Shown here: piece after piece, positions 1-12,745 of the stretch
How the letters are laid out: every line of letters starts with the position of its first letter
Numbering within the stretch: position 1 is the stretch's first letter
From: Undaria pinnatifida
Lineage: Eukaryota; Sar; Phaeophyceae; Laminariales; Alariaceae
NCBI GenBank assembly: GCA_012845835.1
Contig: JABAKD010000002.1
Coordinates: forward strand, 12,007,120-12,071,119
Length of the DNA: 64,000 bases
Direction of reading: 5' to 3'
Made by a program: the position numbers and the translations under genes
Notes under the pieces: generated by a model
The model's input: the letters and a program-made list of their open reading frames with translations, nothing else
What the model was told of the DNA's origin: nothing
Databases searched by the model: none

Positions 1-1865
1 TATAATAATTCTACTATTATTAGTAGTATCGTTTTGTGACGTTTGTTGGCATGATCACGCGGCAGGAGGCGAAATAAGGCACTAGGTACTTGTTGAGTGG
101 GCGAGTAGGTTTAACCACAGCGCCCAGCCAGAGAAGAGGGGGACCTCCACAATCGAATCACTGGGTGGACGGACATTTCTGGCATACATACAGCATATTA
201 TCTAGTATGTGATGCTTTTTGTGATGTTAATTTTTGCAGGATCTCATCCTCGTATCCGAGTAATGTTCACAAGTAGGAGATGAACCGGCACAGCTGTCAG
301 ATAAGAAGGCATCGGCATCGACATCGTAGTAGTCGTCATATTCCGTATACTCGTATATGATGATCGCTGTGTATATGATCGCTGGTATACAGTATGTATC
401 CCGTTGTTGCAGTATAGTCTAGTCTTCGTGAAAGGAAAAGTGCAAAAATGTACCCGCATACGTATGTATGCGCACGTACTACGTACGGTGTGGTACCATT
501 CATTGCGTTCACCTTGAACTACTGCTTCATGCAGTCGCTCAGGCTCTGCATCAGAGTTGACCTTGTCCTTTTGACAACGTTTCGACATCGTCGTCGCGTT
601 CTTGTTCTTCATATGTTCGCCTTATCCTTTGATGAAGGAAAATGATCGATCGACGCACGTGCGTGGTGGGTACCAACTGTCAAATGGGAAGCTTGATCGC
701 CTCCCTCTCACCTTGTACTGCAATCGCTCAGGCTCCGCATCGGATTCGACCTCCTCCTTTCCATCCCCCTCCTTATCATCATCGCCCATGGCCCACACAC
801 GCGCCGCGCGTACCGGTATGTACGATACGTATGCCCAATATTGGGTTCGGAAACAAGCTCGGTCGCGCAGAGATTTTTTGCAAACGGCCGGCAAAATAAA
901 GATCGCGACCGGTACAAGCGGCACAGCAATCTGAAAAAAATGTATTTTTGAGCAGGTGAGAGAGCACGGTTGACAAAACTGTTCAAGTAACGCCTCTCGA
1001 TGGAAACCCAGGGATTCTTCTTTTTTGTACACACGTGATTTTGAGACACTTTTCCGGCTGTGTTGGGTTGCGCTGCGCGGTGCGACAGGCGAGCGACGGG
1101 GAGAGATGGCGCCTTCGCAGGATAGAGAGGTGGACCTTCTCCTTTCGAAGCTACGCAAGATTCAGGTGATTGGTGCTGGGATGGGGGGGGGAAGCGATAG
1201 CATTGGAGTGCTGCTGTAGTGATATTTTTCTACAGCACCATAAAAGAACACGATACCGAAGCTTTTCTTTTAGTGTTCGGCCGGCCAGAAGTGGCGATAA
1301 ACTTGGGAAGCTGTGCCCCTTTCCGAGGCTGTGTAGAAGCGCTCTTGGGAGTCGTAGGACGAGCGAGTTGGTGGGAGTCTCACTATCCTTAGGTTTTTTG
1401 CTTAAGGTCTCGTCATTCTGAGGCGTAACCAAAGCCCAGGACTGCTGTGTGAGGGTTTGTTTCTATCCGTAAGATTTTTGGACTCTTCGGCAATTCATAG
1501 TCCGTTTATCGGTATTGTATTGCCTCAAGGAGGTACTGCGCTGCTGCTGCTGCTGCTGCTGCTCGTACTCGTGCTCGTGCTCGTGTGCACCAACCACTAT
1601 GATATCGAGTATGCATGGCACCGGCATCGACCATATAGCCCCCTGGCCTCTCTGATGGCGGGGATGTCCTAAAAAATACCCCTTATGCAGGACGACTATG
1701 TTTAGCCGCACAACAGCAGCAGCAGTTGTTTCATCGTCGTTCCCTGTCAAGCGTACCAGGTACGTCGTGCCCCGTGCAAAACTGCGAAGATTTTCCTGCG
1801 AAGATTTTCCTATACTAATTCCAACTGTTTGGCCCCAAAAACGTCGGTGCCGTGTCTTGCTTGAG
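1..1865. other. no gene recognised
   Basis: Mixed sequence with many short open frames on both strands, none resembling a known protein. It holds a CTG/CTC triplet run at 1543-1585 and a small AAGATTTTCCTGCG direct repeat near 1790. The first 30 bp carry a TATTAGTAGTA-like short repeat. Confidence 0.6.
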
Positions 1866-2180
1866 CCGGTCGCCCCACTGGCGTATCAGGTTATCCTCAA
1901 GCCTGGTTTAGGTCAGTTTCGTGAGGTTGAATCCCCTCGAGTACATACTCGTATAAATTCGTGGGGGCTTTTTTTTGCACCCAAATTGACTTGCGGAAAA
2001 TGCTAGAGCGTGAGTTAGCAACACTCGATGAAAAATCGACGAGCAGTGGGATTGCTGAACCCTATGCGCGATAAAAAATTAAAGGCAAGAACCGGGGGAA
2101 AGAAGGGACGACACCCATGACCACGGCTTGTCCAGAAGCTGGAAAGTAGAAACGTGCGAAAAAAAAAGAAAAAATGCGAG
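1866..2180 (+). mobile_element. tRNA-related SINE, copy 1
   Basis: The head (CCGGTCGCCCCACTGGCG...) reads like a tRNA gene, with an A-box-like TGGCGTATCAGG and a B-box-like GGTTGAATCC. An unrelated body follows (GACCACGGCTTGTCC near the end), then an A-rich tail at about 2158-2180. It is in opposite orientation to copy 2. Confidence 0.7.
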
Positions 2181-3099
2181 GCCTATTTTTTCGTTTTTTT
2201 TGCAAGTGAAACTACGGCAGCAGCAGTACTTGAGCTGCTGTGCCGATACACCGGGGTATCCCGGCCTCGGGTAGACGGGCCGACAGATAGACCTGAAAGC
2301 TGAGACCCAATCACATCCATTGGAGAAGACTACACAGGGAGAATGGCTTAGGTGCGTTTATATTCAGTGTGTGTTCAGCTCGCTGTACCCAGCAACATCC
2401 AGCACACCCAGTGTGCGTGTTCAAGCTCTTGCGATTATCGTCCGAGTAGCGATTACAGTAGCGATTAGGAAATGCAATGCAAAACGTGCTCGTTGCGAAA
2501 AACGGAACAGTCTTGTAAGTTTTACTCGTCTTTCTTTTTTAGTGCAAAAAAAGTCTGGTGTGCTGGCCTGTTTTGTTTTTCTTTGCCGGCGTGCTTGCTC
2601 ATTGCTACCTTGCTGTCGTGTTTTATTTGTGTACAAGTATCTGTTTTGCAGTTTTAGCCACAGAGCCCGTCTCTTCGAGGCTATGAGGCATCAGCGCGGA
2701 CACTGCTGTGCTGGATGTAGATGGGTGGAAACGCCAGTTTAATGTGAAGAACACACACAATACCGTTTCTTCCTTTTTACCTAGAGTACCACTTATGCAC
2801 TTGATCCCTGGTGCTTGTATGAATTATCTTCCCTCTGTACATGGTCCACTGCAGTTGTTCTCGCATAATCAAGTCCGTGGTCACAGGACAGGCTCCAGTC
2901 ACTCTGGAGCTGAGGAATACCCCGAGGAAAAAAGAAACCAAAGGTGTAGCTACTGGAGCAAGACCGGCTACTAATAAAACGCTACCCCTACCAATATCCC
3001 TAACCCCACCCCATCCAGAAACCCAGGCCTGAATCCCGGGGATGAATCCTAAATATCCCCGTAATCGTGATTTCAATCTCGCCTACGTACATATCCGTT

Positions 3100-3370
3100 C
3101 TTTTTTTTGTTGCTTCACACACATCTACTTTCCAGCTCCTGGACAAGCCGTGGTCACAGGTGTCGTCCCCCCTCCGCCCCGGTTCTTGCCTTCAATTTTA
3201 TCGCGCATAGGGTTCAGCAATCCCACTTCTCGTCGATTTTTCATCCAGTGTTGCTAACTCACGCTCTCGCGCTTTCCGCAAGTCAATTCATGCACTCGGG
3301 GGGATTCGAACTCACGAAACTGACCTATACTAGGCTCGAGGATAACCTGATACGCCAGCGGGGCGACCGG
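3100..3370 (-). mobile_element. tRNA-related SINE, copy 2
   Basis: Reverse complement of copy 1, with a T-run (A tail) at 3100-3108 and the tRNA-like head at 3295-3370. Its B box reads GTTCGAATCC, an exact match to the consensus. Confidence 0.75.
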
Positions 3371-3534
3371 CAATACGTGATAATCGGTTCCCGACTAGCG
3401 GTAGGTTATGATGATGAATGTGGAAACAACCGCAACAGCATTTTTGTTTTGTTTTGTTTTTGCTCATCCCTTCTCGTACTATTAATAGTATACGTGTAGT
3501 AAAACTGTTGGCTTCACGAGTATGATATATGTGT

Positions 3535-3872
3535 AGAGCTGTGAGTCGGCACGATTTAAGTCGCCACCTAACTAATAGTCGCACTAATAGTTATTAGTAG
3601 TCGTTTCCCGGAGGTGCCGACTATCGGACTTATTTGGTTTCCGTACTTGCAGGAATGGTTGTTTAATGCTGGATGCATTTTTTCTTTTCTGGGCCGGGGC
3701 CACCTCGGCCGGGGGTAGCTTATTTGGCTCGCTTCGCTCGCCTGATTTAAGTCGGCAAGTCGGCTGACCATCAGCTGGTTTCTCTAGCGGACTTGCCAAC
3801 TAAAGTCACTTAGTTGGCCAAGGACACCTGCGGATAGTTTGTAGTCGTGAAGTCCAGCCGACTCACAGCTCT
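3535..3872. mobile_element. Mutator-like non-autonomous element, copy 1
   Basis: 338 bp bounded by AGAGCTGTGAGTCGGC and its reverse complement. It is flanked on both sides by the 10-bp direct repeat ATATATGTGT (3525-3534 and 3873-3882). A 9-11 bp target duplication is characteristic of Mutator-like elements. No transposase is encoded. Confidence 0.85.
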
Positions 3873-3964
3873 ATATATGTGTTGCATTTTGTATTTTTAA
3901 GGTGTTTTGTAGGGTATGATACCTAGCAGCAGTTGGGCAGCGATTTTGATTTCCCTCAAGAGCA

Positions 3965-4235
3965 GCGCTGTGAGTTTTTTTTCCTGACGGCTAGTTATTG
4001 GTTGGGTTCCAGAATAAAAGCCGACTTTGAATAACTGATCTACCTGGTACATGGTCTTTGTAAGTAACCACCGCACGTCGAGTCACAGACTGCAGTCAGG
4101 TGTAAAGACGTGTCTGATATGATGGAACTCCGCAGTTTTCCGCACTCAACTAAGTGTAATACCTAACCAACTAACAACTATCTGGCGACTTACTATTAGT
4201 ACTATTAGTATAGTCAGCCCACTCACAGCCCTACT
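3965..4235. mobile_element. divergent relative of the AGAGCTGTGAG element
   Basis: Ends GCGCTGTGAG and CTCACAGCCCT, with inner GAGTCACAGAC and GGCGACTTACTATTAGTA. A similar piece is at 48030-48290. No target duplication was seen, so boundaries are approximate. Confidence 0.45.
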
Positions 4236-4939
4236 CATGAGACTTGACCTGGTATGGGACATAATGTGCTGCTATGTTGTCAACGTGAGGTAAATTACGA
4301 CACCTTCCAAGACAAAAAGTTGAGTTTAAAAAACCCCGATGACAACGGAAAGCCCAAAATGTTTGCAAGGTTTTTTCGGGGGTTAATTGGTGAAAGATTC
4401 CGGGTAACGTGGCTATGGGAAAAATATGAACAAAGCGTTTTTCTTCTCGCTCTTTTTTTTGTCATGCGGTCCAACAGGTCAATTTGTCTATTTTTCATCA
4501 TGCCTTGATAAGCCCTTTTAGAGCGCCCAATCCCCTCTCTATACTAAATCCAAGTGTTTTTGTCCCCAAAACGGATTTCCAGTGGTAAAGGGGTTAACAC
4601 TGCCCACCAAACACGATTGACCTCGATCTCGAGATAAGAGACAACCCATGGTCACTCCTATTCGTTCCCAACAAGGCCACGTGAGCGTAGGTGAAAGCGC
4701 TGAAAAGTTCATCTCGATCCATGCCCTGGGGCGTGAGAGATTGCTTGTGTTGTCCTGTGGTCTTCCGTCAGATCCTCTCAAAATTCTGTTTTTCGCCCGA
4801 GACGATAGAGAGTTTTTGTCTCAGTTTTCTGCACACCAGCAGATAAGTGCGTTTTTAACAGAAGCCTGATCGGCGCCCACCACAAATCACCGGCCGTAGA
4901 ATGAGCTCTGTACCCCAAGCGGAGGTCGGAGCCCCTAAC

Positions 4940-5979
4940 GAGCTCGCCACGTTCAGAGTTCCCGACGCTGTCGTTGATTTCGTCGAACGAAGTGTGTGGA
5001 GAACACGAAATTGCGCCGCGTCTAATCCAAGATCTGCTTGACAATTTCTCAGGCCGATGACGACCAAGATCGCGGCGAGAAATTGTTTTTTTCCGGAATT
5101 CTGGAAAGTTTAAAAAGAAAAATCTACCAAATTAGGTCCATAGGCGACCGTTGAGGCAAAGTTTGGCTGGGATCTTCGGGAATTTCAAACTTTTGGCCTT
5201 CCATTGTCGCCGGTCTACAGCTGCAGTCTGCTCGTGTTGAGGTTACGATAACTCTTCCGAAAGTTTCAGGAAAATGTTACCAGTACAGCGGCGCACCAGT
5301 ACACCAGTACGAAGAGCTGTGAGTCGGCTGGATTTCACGGCTAAAAACCAATCGGCACGCGTCCTTAGGTAACTAACTGACTTTAGTCGGCAAGTCAGCT
5401 GGAGAAACCAGCTGATGGCCAGGCGACTTGCCGACTTAAGTCAAATAAGCTACCCCCGGCCGAGGTGAACCCGGCCCAGAAAATAACAAATGCATCCAGC
5501 ATTAAACAACCATTCCTGCTAGTATGGAAACCCAATAAGTCGAGTAGTCGGCACCTCCCGGAAACGACTATTAGTCCGATTAATATCTAGTTGGTGACTT
5601 GAGTCGTGCCGACTCGCAGCTCTACCAGTACGAGTATCATATTGTACCGTTTAAACACGAAGGGTATCGTACTTTGTTTTCGTATAATACTGACGATTAC
5701 TTAGGCCGGTGACAATGGAAGGCCAAAAGCTTGAAATTCCCGAAGATCCCAGCCAAACTTTGCCCCAACGGTCGCCTATGGGCCTAATTTGGTAGATTTT
5801 TTTTTTTCAACTTTCCAGAATTCCGGAAAAAAACGATTTTTCGCGGCGATCTTGGTCGTCATCGGCCTGAGAAATTTTCAAGCAGATTTTGGATTGGACG
5901 CGGCGCAATTTCTTGTTCTCCACACACTTCGTTCGACGAAATCAACGACAGCGTCGTGAACTCTGAACGTGGCGAGCTC
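4940..5979. mobile_element. foldback element with ~275-bp inverted arms
   Basis: Arms 4940-5214 and 5705-5979 are inverted copies (GAGCTCGCCACGTTCAGAG at the outer ends, GACAATGGAAGGCC at the inner ends). The loop holds the Mutator-like copy 2 and short CACCAGTAC repeats. No coding capacity. Confidence 0.8.
5313..5623. mobile_element. Mutator-like non-autonomous element, copy 2 (inverted to copy 1)
   Basis: 311 bp of the same family as 3535-3872, in reverse orientation, flanked by the exact 10-bp direct repeat ACCAGTACGA (5303-5312 and 5624-5633). It sits in the loop of the foldback element at 4940-5979. Confidence 0.87.
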
Positions 5980-8429
5980 TTGTATTATGCTAGGGCTACA
6001 AAGTTATAGTACCGACTAGACTTATTTATTATTTCGTATACAGTTGGCACTGGTACCTGTTTTATTATGTTTGCATGTTAAAAATCACACCGCCAGCCTC
6101 GACGGCCACACGCGCGAACCCATGAAGGATTTTTGAATATGATTATTTTCGCGACTCCTTTTGTATTACCGCACAAAGTTCTCCTTCGGGATGGGGTTGA
6201 CTTGATATCCCGGAGGCGCCGCAATCCGAAAAGAGGGAATGCAGGCGTTACGATGATAATATGTATATACATATGAGTTACTTGTTTCGCTGCCACTGCA
6301 TGCCTCGTATACGTGGTGTGAGGTCCGACGATGCATGCTTGATCGCTGCATTGGACGTGAAAATGTTGTCGTGGTTTGATCTACTACTTGTGCACCAATC
6401 ACACGCATACACCGTGACTACTGGCACAAAGGCAAGAGCTTGAAACATGACGGCTGTCGGTGTACTGATTTGGTGCTGCTGTGCTGTATATTGTACTGGT
6501 TTTGTGGCTGCGGGGCTGAGCGTCTGCTTTTGAAAGAACAATCCACCGCTCTTTTTGATCGTATCATGTGCCTATGACAACCCATCGCTCTTTCTTGATC
6601 GTATCGTTTGCCTATGACAACACCCCGTCTGCCCACACATACCTGGTACATACAGAAGCGCACACACATACACGCAGAAGTACCGTCTTGTGGCTGTCAC
6701 AAAGGAGAGAGCTCACAGCACGGCTGCTGTTGTACCGTGACTGCCACAAGTACAGAGCCTTGAGGGCCATGTGGGATGCAGTAGCACACCAGCAGAGCTA
6801 GAAAAAAACATACACCTATGGGCTCGGCGAACCGAGACAGACAGGCAGTATGGGCCTTGCTCTGTGGGTCTTTCCCGGTACGGCTACCTCCCAGGTGCGA
6901 CGGGCACAACCACTCGAGAAATAATAGCTAGGTACCAATCCAGGTAGCAGGTGTACAACAGAAGAAGTCACAGGGCTAGGTGCAATAGATACGTACGCAT
7001 GTTCGATAGATGTGCGGCTGTTGCAGCTTGCTGTATAATATGTGCGGTAGTTGCGTCGTAGCAGACAGCAGAAGGGCTGAAAACAGTTGGACTGATGGAA
7101 GAGCGGGGCGGGCTATTGAAAAGCAACAAAAAAATGTGAAAACGGGCTAAAAAAATATGAGAACGAGGCGGGCTTTTTTTATAGGAGTAACAAGTACAAT
7201 AAAGTGGGGTTTTCCATGCATATGCTCGTCTCAGCGAGGGGGAACGCAACCCCTTGACAAACAGAGCCTGCTCAGCGACGCTGAATGCTCGAAGCACCGC
7301 CACGGAGCTCGGCTGGGATCCAGACATGCGTCGTACTGTACCGACGGCCCCCTTGCTTGCCCCGCAGCCGAAATTGCGAGAAAAAAAAACTCGGCCGCCC
7401 GATAACAGCATGCCAAAAAAAGGTGCATACTTTACATACTAGACTTTCAAGTAGTGGACCTTCTATAGGACCGCTTGCCGGCTATTGCATGGCACATCTG
7501 GTGAAAAAAGCAGTAGTAGCTGGAGTAGATTCGAAAACACGCAACACATGGAAAAAAAAGCTAGGAAATAAAAACATATCGAAGAAGAAAAAACACCGTT
7601 TGCCGCTGTAGTGCCGGTATTTTCCGGCTGGCACATACCGGCGCTTGACTATTGCAATACCTGGCACACAGTAAGGACATACAAATCAAGATAACGCACT
7701 CCCTCGGATGAAATTCTACGCTGGCTTTTCGACAACGGGGAGGGTGCCAAACGCTCGCCGATGCGTCCACGGAAGGGACATGGTTGAGTGGTCGAGATCT
7801 CTTGAAAGCCGCCATGTTGTTCGTGTGCTGCTTTCCTTGTTTTCGAGGGAATCGGGCCCGATATTCTTCTCGGAGGCTGTGCTATCTGCCGTGTTTGATA
7901 CCTGGTATACGGTGTACGAGTACACGCGTAGAGGCTACCAGTAGACAGCCGTAATGCAAAGCTGGCATGTATAATGCTAGTCGTACCGGTCGTCACGTGT
8001 CAATATCGAGCTACTGTGGGGTTCTAGTCAACACCGCGCTAAAAGCAGGAGTCCGTTTTGAGTTGCCAAAGCGTCCGCCGACCACTCTCGCACACAACCT
8101 GACCACAGATTGAAATATCCTGCTGCGTGGATCTCTAGCGGCAGCTTAACATGTACCAGGTATTGTCTTACCCCGTTTGGAACTTGAGACGCTAAAATTG
8201 ACGAAAAAAACTGACGATTACGGCATCGGCCACATGAAGCAAGCCGAGCTGCTGCTGGTGTATCAGATGTGTTCAAACTGAAACGCAGGAAATTGTGAGG
8301 CACGCGAGAGGCTACGCCGATACTCGGACTGCCTCAAGCTTCTCCCAGACGCTTTTAATTAGATCGCGCTGGTCACCTTTTGGTCTGTATACTATAATCA
8401 AGATATAATCAAGTCCCTAAAGGTCGACA
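5980..8429. other. no gene recognised
   Basis: About 2.4 kb of unique-looking, TACC-rich DNA. A local near-repeat (CTCTTTTTGATCGTATC and CTCTTTCTTGATCGTATC near 6550-6610) is the only structure seen. No ORF shows family motifs or splice-supported coding. Confidence 0.55.
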
Positions 8430-9775
8430 ACGACAGCAAATGCGCGTTTGTAATCGACACCCTGCCCAAATGCAGGGACCAGTTTCGAGATGGCTGATCG
8501 GCTGGTTACGACCGCCGAGCACCACACGAGTTGACGATAGGTTAAAATAAAATGTCCTGCTTTGCGAGTTCGTGCCGACTCCCGATCGAAAAGAGCGAAA
8601 CCTGGACCGGCGATTTTTTTCGTTCGACCGATCACGATTGCACACAAGTCAGTCAGTCACAGCGCCACCATCAGCACATCACAGCGGATCTTTTTTTAGT
8701 ACTCATACTGCAAAGTGGTGGATGCAGGTGTAAAATGGTTAGTTAGTCCAACCTGTTCGGACGTGGACTGCAACCCCTTTTGTGGGACAAAATACTCGGT
8801 ATTAGTGTGGAACTTTTTTTGCAGTGATCGACGGGTTTATTTAGCCCTTTTCCCACCGCGAGAATTTCCCCAGACTAATTCCAAGTAGATGTCCCTAAAA
8901 CTTGGTTTTGCCTTTTCTAAAGGGGGATCCATCATCACCACAACATTAGTCAGGCCCCAGCAGAACAGCCGCAGCTCATGCCAAGGACTCCTTTCGAGAT
9001 CGCTGTTACGACCGCGACCGCCGACCTAATAGGACGAACCCAGGACCAACGTTTTTTTTTGTTCGGCCAATCACGACAACGCGGTAGTGACAGCGGAATC
9101 ATCAGCACCAAATCACAGCGAGGCTTGACCGTTTCCCACCGCAAGAAATTTCCTGGTCTAATTCCAAGCAGTTTGTCCCTTGAACGTGGTTGCGGCAGCC
9201 ATCATCGAACAAAGCATTGCTAATAGGCAGGCAGCAGAACAGCCGCAGCTCATGCCAAGGACCCCTTTCGACGTGCCTGTCAACTGCCGACCTAACAGAA
9301 CGAAACCGGGGCTGGCGGCTTTTTTTGTTTCAACCAATCACGACGACACACAGTCACAGCGCAACCATCAGCACACAATCACAGCCCTTGTACCACCACG
9401 AGAAATTTCCCGGTCTAATTCCATGTACTTTTGTCCCTAAAATGTTGTTGCGACTCTAGAGGGCTCAATAACAGCGTGTCGATGGCTGAAAAAAACAGTT
9501 TAATGCTATGAGCACACAACCACACGCAGCGCCAGGCAGGCAGCAAAACAGCCGCAGCTCATGCCGAGGAGCCAGGACCCCTTTCGCTGTGGCTTTTACG
9601 ACCACCAAACCCCAACCTAACGGAACGAGCCCAGGACCGGCGATTTTTCTGTGCAACCATGACAACACACTATCACAGCGGAACTGCTGTACAGCACAGA
9701 AACACAGAGAGCGGGACTTGACCCTTTTCCGTTGGTGCCATGCGAGATCACCGGCACTATACCGTCAACAAGCAC
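8430..9775. repeat. four-unit tandem repeat, ~260-300 bp per unit
   Basis: Each unit has GCAGCTCATGCC(A/G)AGGA, a CCGACCTAAC(A/G)GAACGA-type block, a T-run, CAATCACGAC, CACAGCG...CATCAGCAC and TCTAATTCCA. Units begin near 8430, 8960, 9235 and 9545 and differ by substitutions and small indels. Confidence 0.75.
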
Positions 9776-10090
9776 TTTTTTTTTCTTTTTTCTTTTTTTT
9801 TCGCACACTAGTACATTCCAGCTTCTGGACAAGCCGTGGTCACAGGTGTCGACCCTTCTTCCCCCCGGTTCTTGCCTTCAATTTTTATCGCGCATAGTGT
9901 TCAGCAATCCCACTGCTCGTCGATTTTTCATTGATTGTCTAATTCACGCTCTCGCGCTTTCCGCAAGTCAATTTGTGCGCAAGAAAAAGTCCCCACGAAT
10001 TTATACGAGTATGCACTCGAGGGGATTCGAACTCACGAAACTCACCTATACCAGGGTCGAGGATAACCTGATACGCCACCAGGGCAACCG
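9776..10090 (-). mobile_element. tRNA-related SINE, copy 3
   Basis: Same family as the copies at 1866 and 3100. The T-rich A-tail complement is at 9776-9800 and GTTCGAATCC lies in the head. It directly follows the 8.4-9.8 kb tandem repeat. Confidence 0.75.
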
Positions 10091-10397
10091 ATAGGCACTA
10101 TTCAACCAGCATTATAGGGAGACTCCCACGGTATAAGGATACGGTGTTGGGTTGAGTCTACACCCGGAACGCGTGTTGCGATCTGCCGCCCGTTTGTGTG
10201 CAACACCCGCCCCGAGACGTGGAGTTCAATTAGGATAGGGGCGTTCTTGGGGCCGCTCTGGGGAAAGTGCACTCCGTATCACCAGACATACATAATATAT
10301 GCGTTTTATGTCGTAGTGTGGCACATCACAGCACACTGCTGCCGTACCACGTGATGAATTGGGAATACTTTTTACCCAAATCTCCACGAGGGTCGAA

Positions 10398-10645
10398 CAA
10401 ACAACAACAACAACAACAACAACAACACACGACGCGTATGAAAATACGTGGAAGTGTGGTGAGCTAAAGCTTTATTTTTCCCCATCCGCCGGAGGATAAA
10501 AAAAAAAAAAAAACTACAACAACAACAACAACAACAAAAGCAACAACAACAACAACCACAATAACCACAACAACCACAACAACCACAACAACCACAACAA
10601 CCACAACAACCACAACGACGACGACCACGACAAGGACGACGACAA
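10398..10645. repeat. (CAA)n, poly-A, (CAACCA)n and (GACGAC)n cluster
   Basis: (CAA)9 at about 10400-10426, poly-A at 10499-10513, then CAACAACAA/CCACAA triplets to 10615 and GAC-rich triplets to 10645. The element between them (10427-10498, TGAAAATACGTGGAAGTGTG) recurs at 36370 and 21597, and inverted at 60905-60970. Confidence 0.9.
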
Positions 10646-11254
10646 CGACGTGTGTTTGGTGTCTCCATGTTGAATTGTTCACAGCGCGGCTCTTAATATG
10701 CGGAACTCATTATTCCAACCAGTTGATCACGGGTGATTATTTTTGTGCCAGACGCGGCATTACAAAAAGTGATGGTCCCTTTATTGTGCCGGTATATGCA
10801 CTTTAAATGGAAATACCAGCACTACAGCGGCAACCGGCACTATTCGGCATACTGGCACTGCTGGTTGTTCCCGTCTGTGCCAAGCGATTTTATAGCTAAT
10901 TTTCAAGGACGTCAGCCGTGAGTTCGACGAATTTCAGGTCAATACTCACCTTTGCAAGCTGCGTTGTTGTTACTCGTAATATACTATATGGGTGATTTTT
11001 TATTGGGAGATGTCCTATTTTTTGTCCACCATCATGGTAAGTGTTGGTATTTATACTTTAGGTGTGGAATTTGTAGCTAGGTAAAACATCACATCTAATT
11101 TATAAATTTATTACTGTAGTTTCCACTATACTGCTCTATCAGATTTCACAGGCACTATAGCGAGCAACCGGCACTGCTCAATCGGCACTATAGAGGGACA
11201 ACTACTGTACCGTCATATTCCGTTATACTAACTGTAGTAGCAGTACAGATGAGT

Positions 11255-11432
11255 AGTACAGGACACCCAATAAAAAGCAGGATAACAAGAAAGTCAGGCT
11301 GACTGTAACAGGAAGATAAGAAACCCGGGAGCTGTCATGCTGATGTTAGTGTACCCGGTAGAGCGCACCCTCCCCCAAATAAGAAACCCAGCCTGGGATA
11401 GTATTTATGATTTTTGTTAGGTGTCCTGTACT
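11255..11432. mobile_element. short inverted-repeat element (AGTACAGGACACC ends)
   Basis: 178 bp with exact 13-bp inverted ends. Related, more diverged pieces occur at about 12240-12420, 21165-21320 and 63920-64000 (the CAGGAAGATAAGAAACCC and TCAGTATTTAT-type parts). Confidence 0.6.
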
Positions 11433-12417
11433 GCTGTGCCTGGTTTATAGCATAGCCTAGACAAAATGGAGGCTGGCTGAGAGGGGAGTCTTCTACTTGG
11501 TAGACCTACAGTAATTTCAGAAATTTCGCGGATATGTATTCATGGGGACCACCATCTACCGACTACCGACCATCTACCAGTCAACTCGTATCGACCTCCG
11601 CGACGATATCACAAGAGGATGATCCCTAGACACCCCCTGGCATGCAGCAGCAGTTGCGCCGCGTTTGGACTGTATAGCTCCGCTCTCCAGACGAGTACTC
11701 GTGCTATTGCTGCTGCTGCTCCTGCTGCTGCTACGAGTACGTTGCTGAAGTCCGCCGCTCCCTACTGCAGCAGCTGCCTGCTACTGTCGTGCCGCTGTAT
11801 TGCTGTAGCTGTTAGATAGAAGGGAAATGCGAGCTTCCCATTCGCTGGGAGCTGTTGGCTACGGCCCGGCTGCTGCTGCTGCTAGTAACTGCTGCTGCTG
11901 CTGCTGTGCCCGGCCTTGCTGTAGTTTCTTGATACTATAATAAACAGCTATGCATTCGCTGGTAGGTGGTAGGTGGTCCACGGCACAGCTCTCAGGAAGC
12001 TTTCAGGAAGTGACAGCCAGCTCAAACGTGGGCCCTGCGCTGGAGTTGTACTCGTACCTCTCTCTGGCTCTGGCTGTCGCCAGCAGGGTGTCATGTTCGT
12101 TGCTCGTTACCTCTTTAGTACAGAGCATCACTCTAGACGGAAGTATATAGCTTGAACCAACTTGATATACGTAATCTGACGGTCGCTACATTTCCGTTCG
12201 GAGAGGCACTGTCTTAATATCTGTGGTGGACACCTGGGTTACACTAAGAAACGTAGTGCTTCATTAAGAAAGCCAGGATGAGGCATACAGGGAGATACGA
12301 AGTTTGGGAGCTGCTATACTGGATTTAGTATTTAACAAACTCTAACCCTAAGAAGAAATTCAGTAGCAGCTAAAATTACTGTTTTTCGTTAGGCTATACG
12401 AGTACTACATTACTGTC
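11433..12417. other. no gene recognised; CTG-rich patches
   Basis: GCTGCTGCT clusters at 11700-11780 and 11868-11915 give Ala/Leu-rich open frames without conserved motifs. Confidence 0.5.
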
Positions 12418-12470
12418 TTAGGGTTAGGGCTAGGGTTAGGGTTATGATTATGGTTAGGGTTAGCGATACA
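12418..12470. repeat. interstitial telomere-like TTAGGG repeat
   Basis: About seven imperfect TTAGGG units. Shorter stretches are at 42673-42700 and 42853-42880. All lie inside ordinary repeat DNA, not at a chromosome end. Confidence 0.75.
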
Positions 12471-12499
12471 ATGCAAGAATAATACATTGATCACTATAG

Positions 12500-12745
12500 G
12501 AAACCATAGCTAAAATATTAGAACCAACATATTTATCGGCCTGGTAGCCTGGTTTTTTTATTTTCATTTCTTAGAATTAGGTAATATATCGGCCAGATGG
12601 TTCCCACATAAGATTAAACGAGGAAAGAAACCATCGTTCATTGTTTTTAGGTCACATCTCGGCCACGGTTCCCATACTCGTATAAACAACGATGAATGGA
12701 AAACCCAAGCTACCAGGCTGATATATTAGCTACGTAAGAATTAGG
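12500..12745. mobile_element. foldback element (TAGCTAAAATATTAGAAC...)
   Basis: The two halves are inverted copies around about 12640 (ATATCGGCC...GGTTCCCA against TGGGAACCG...GGCCGA; GGTAGCCTGG against CCAGGCT). Non-coding. Confidence 0.55.

Noticed and set aside
3295-3370. True tRNA gene (GTTCGAATCC B box)
   Set aside because: The cloverleaf does not close, and the same head recurs with a common body and A tail, which marks a SINE.
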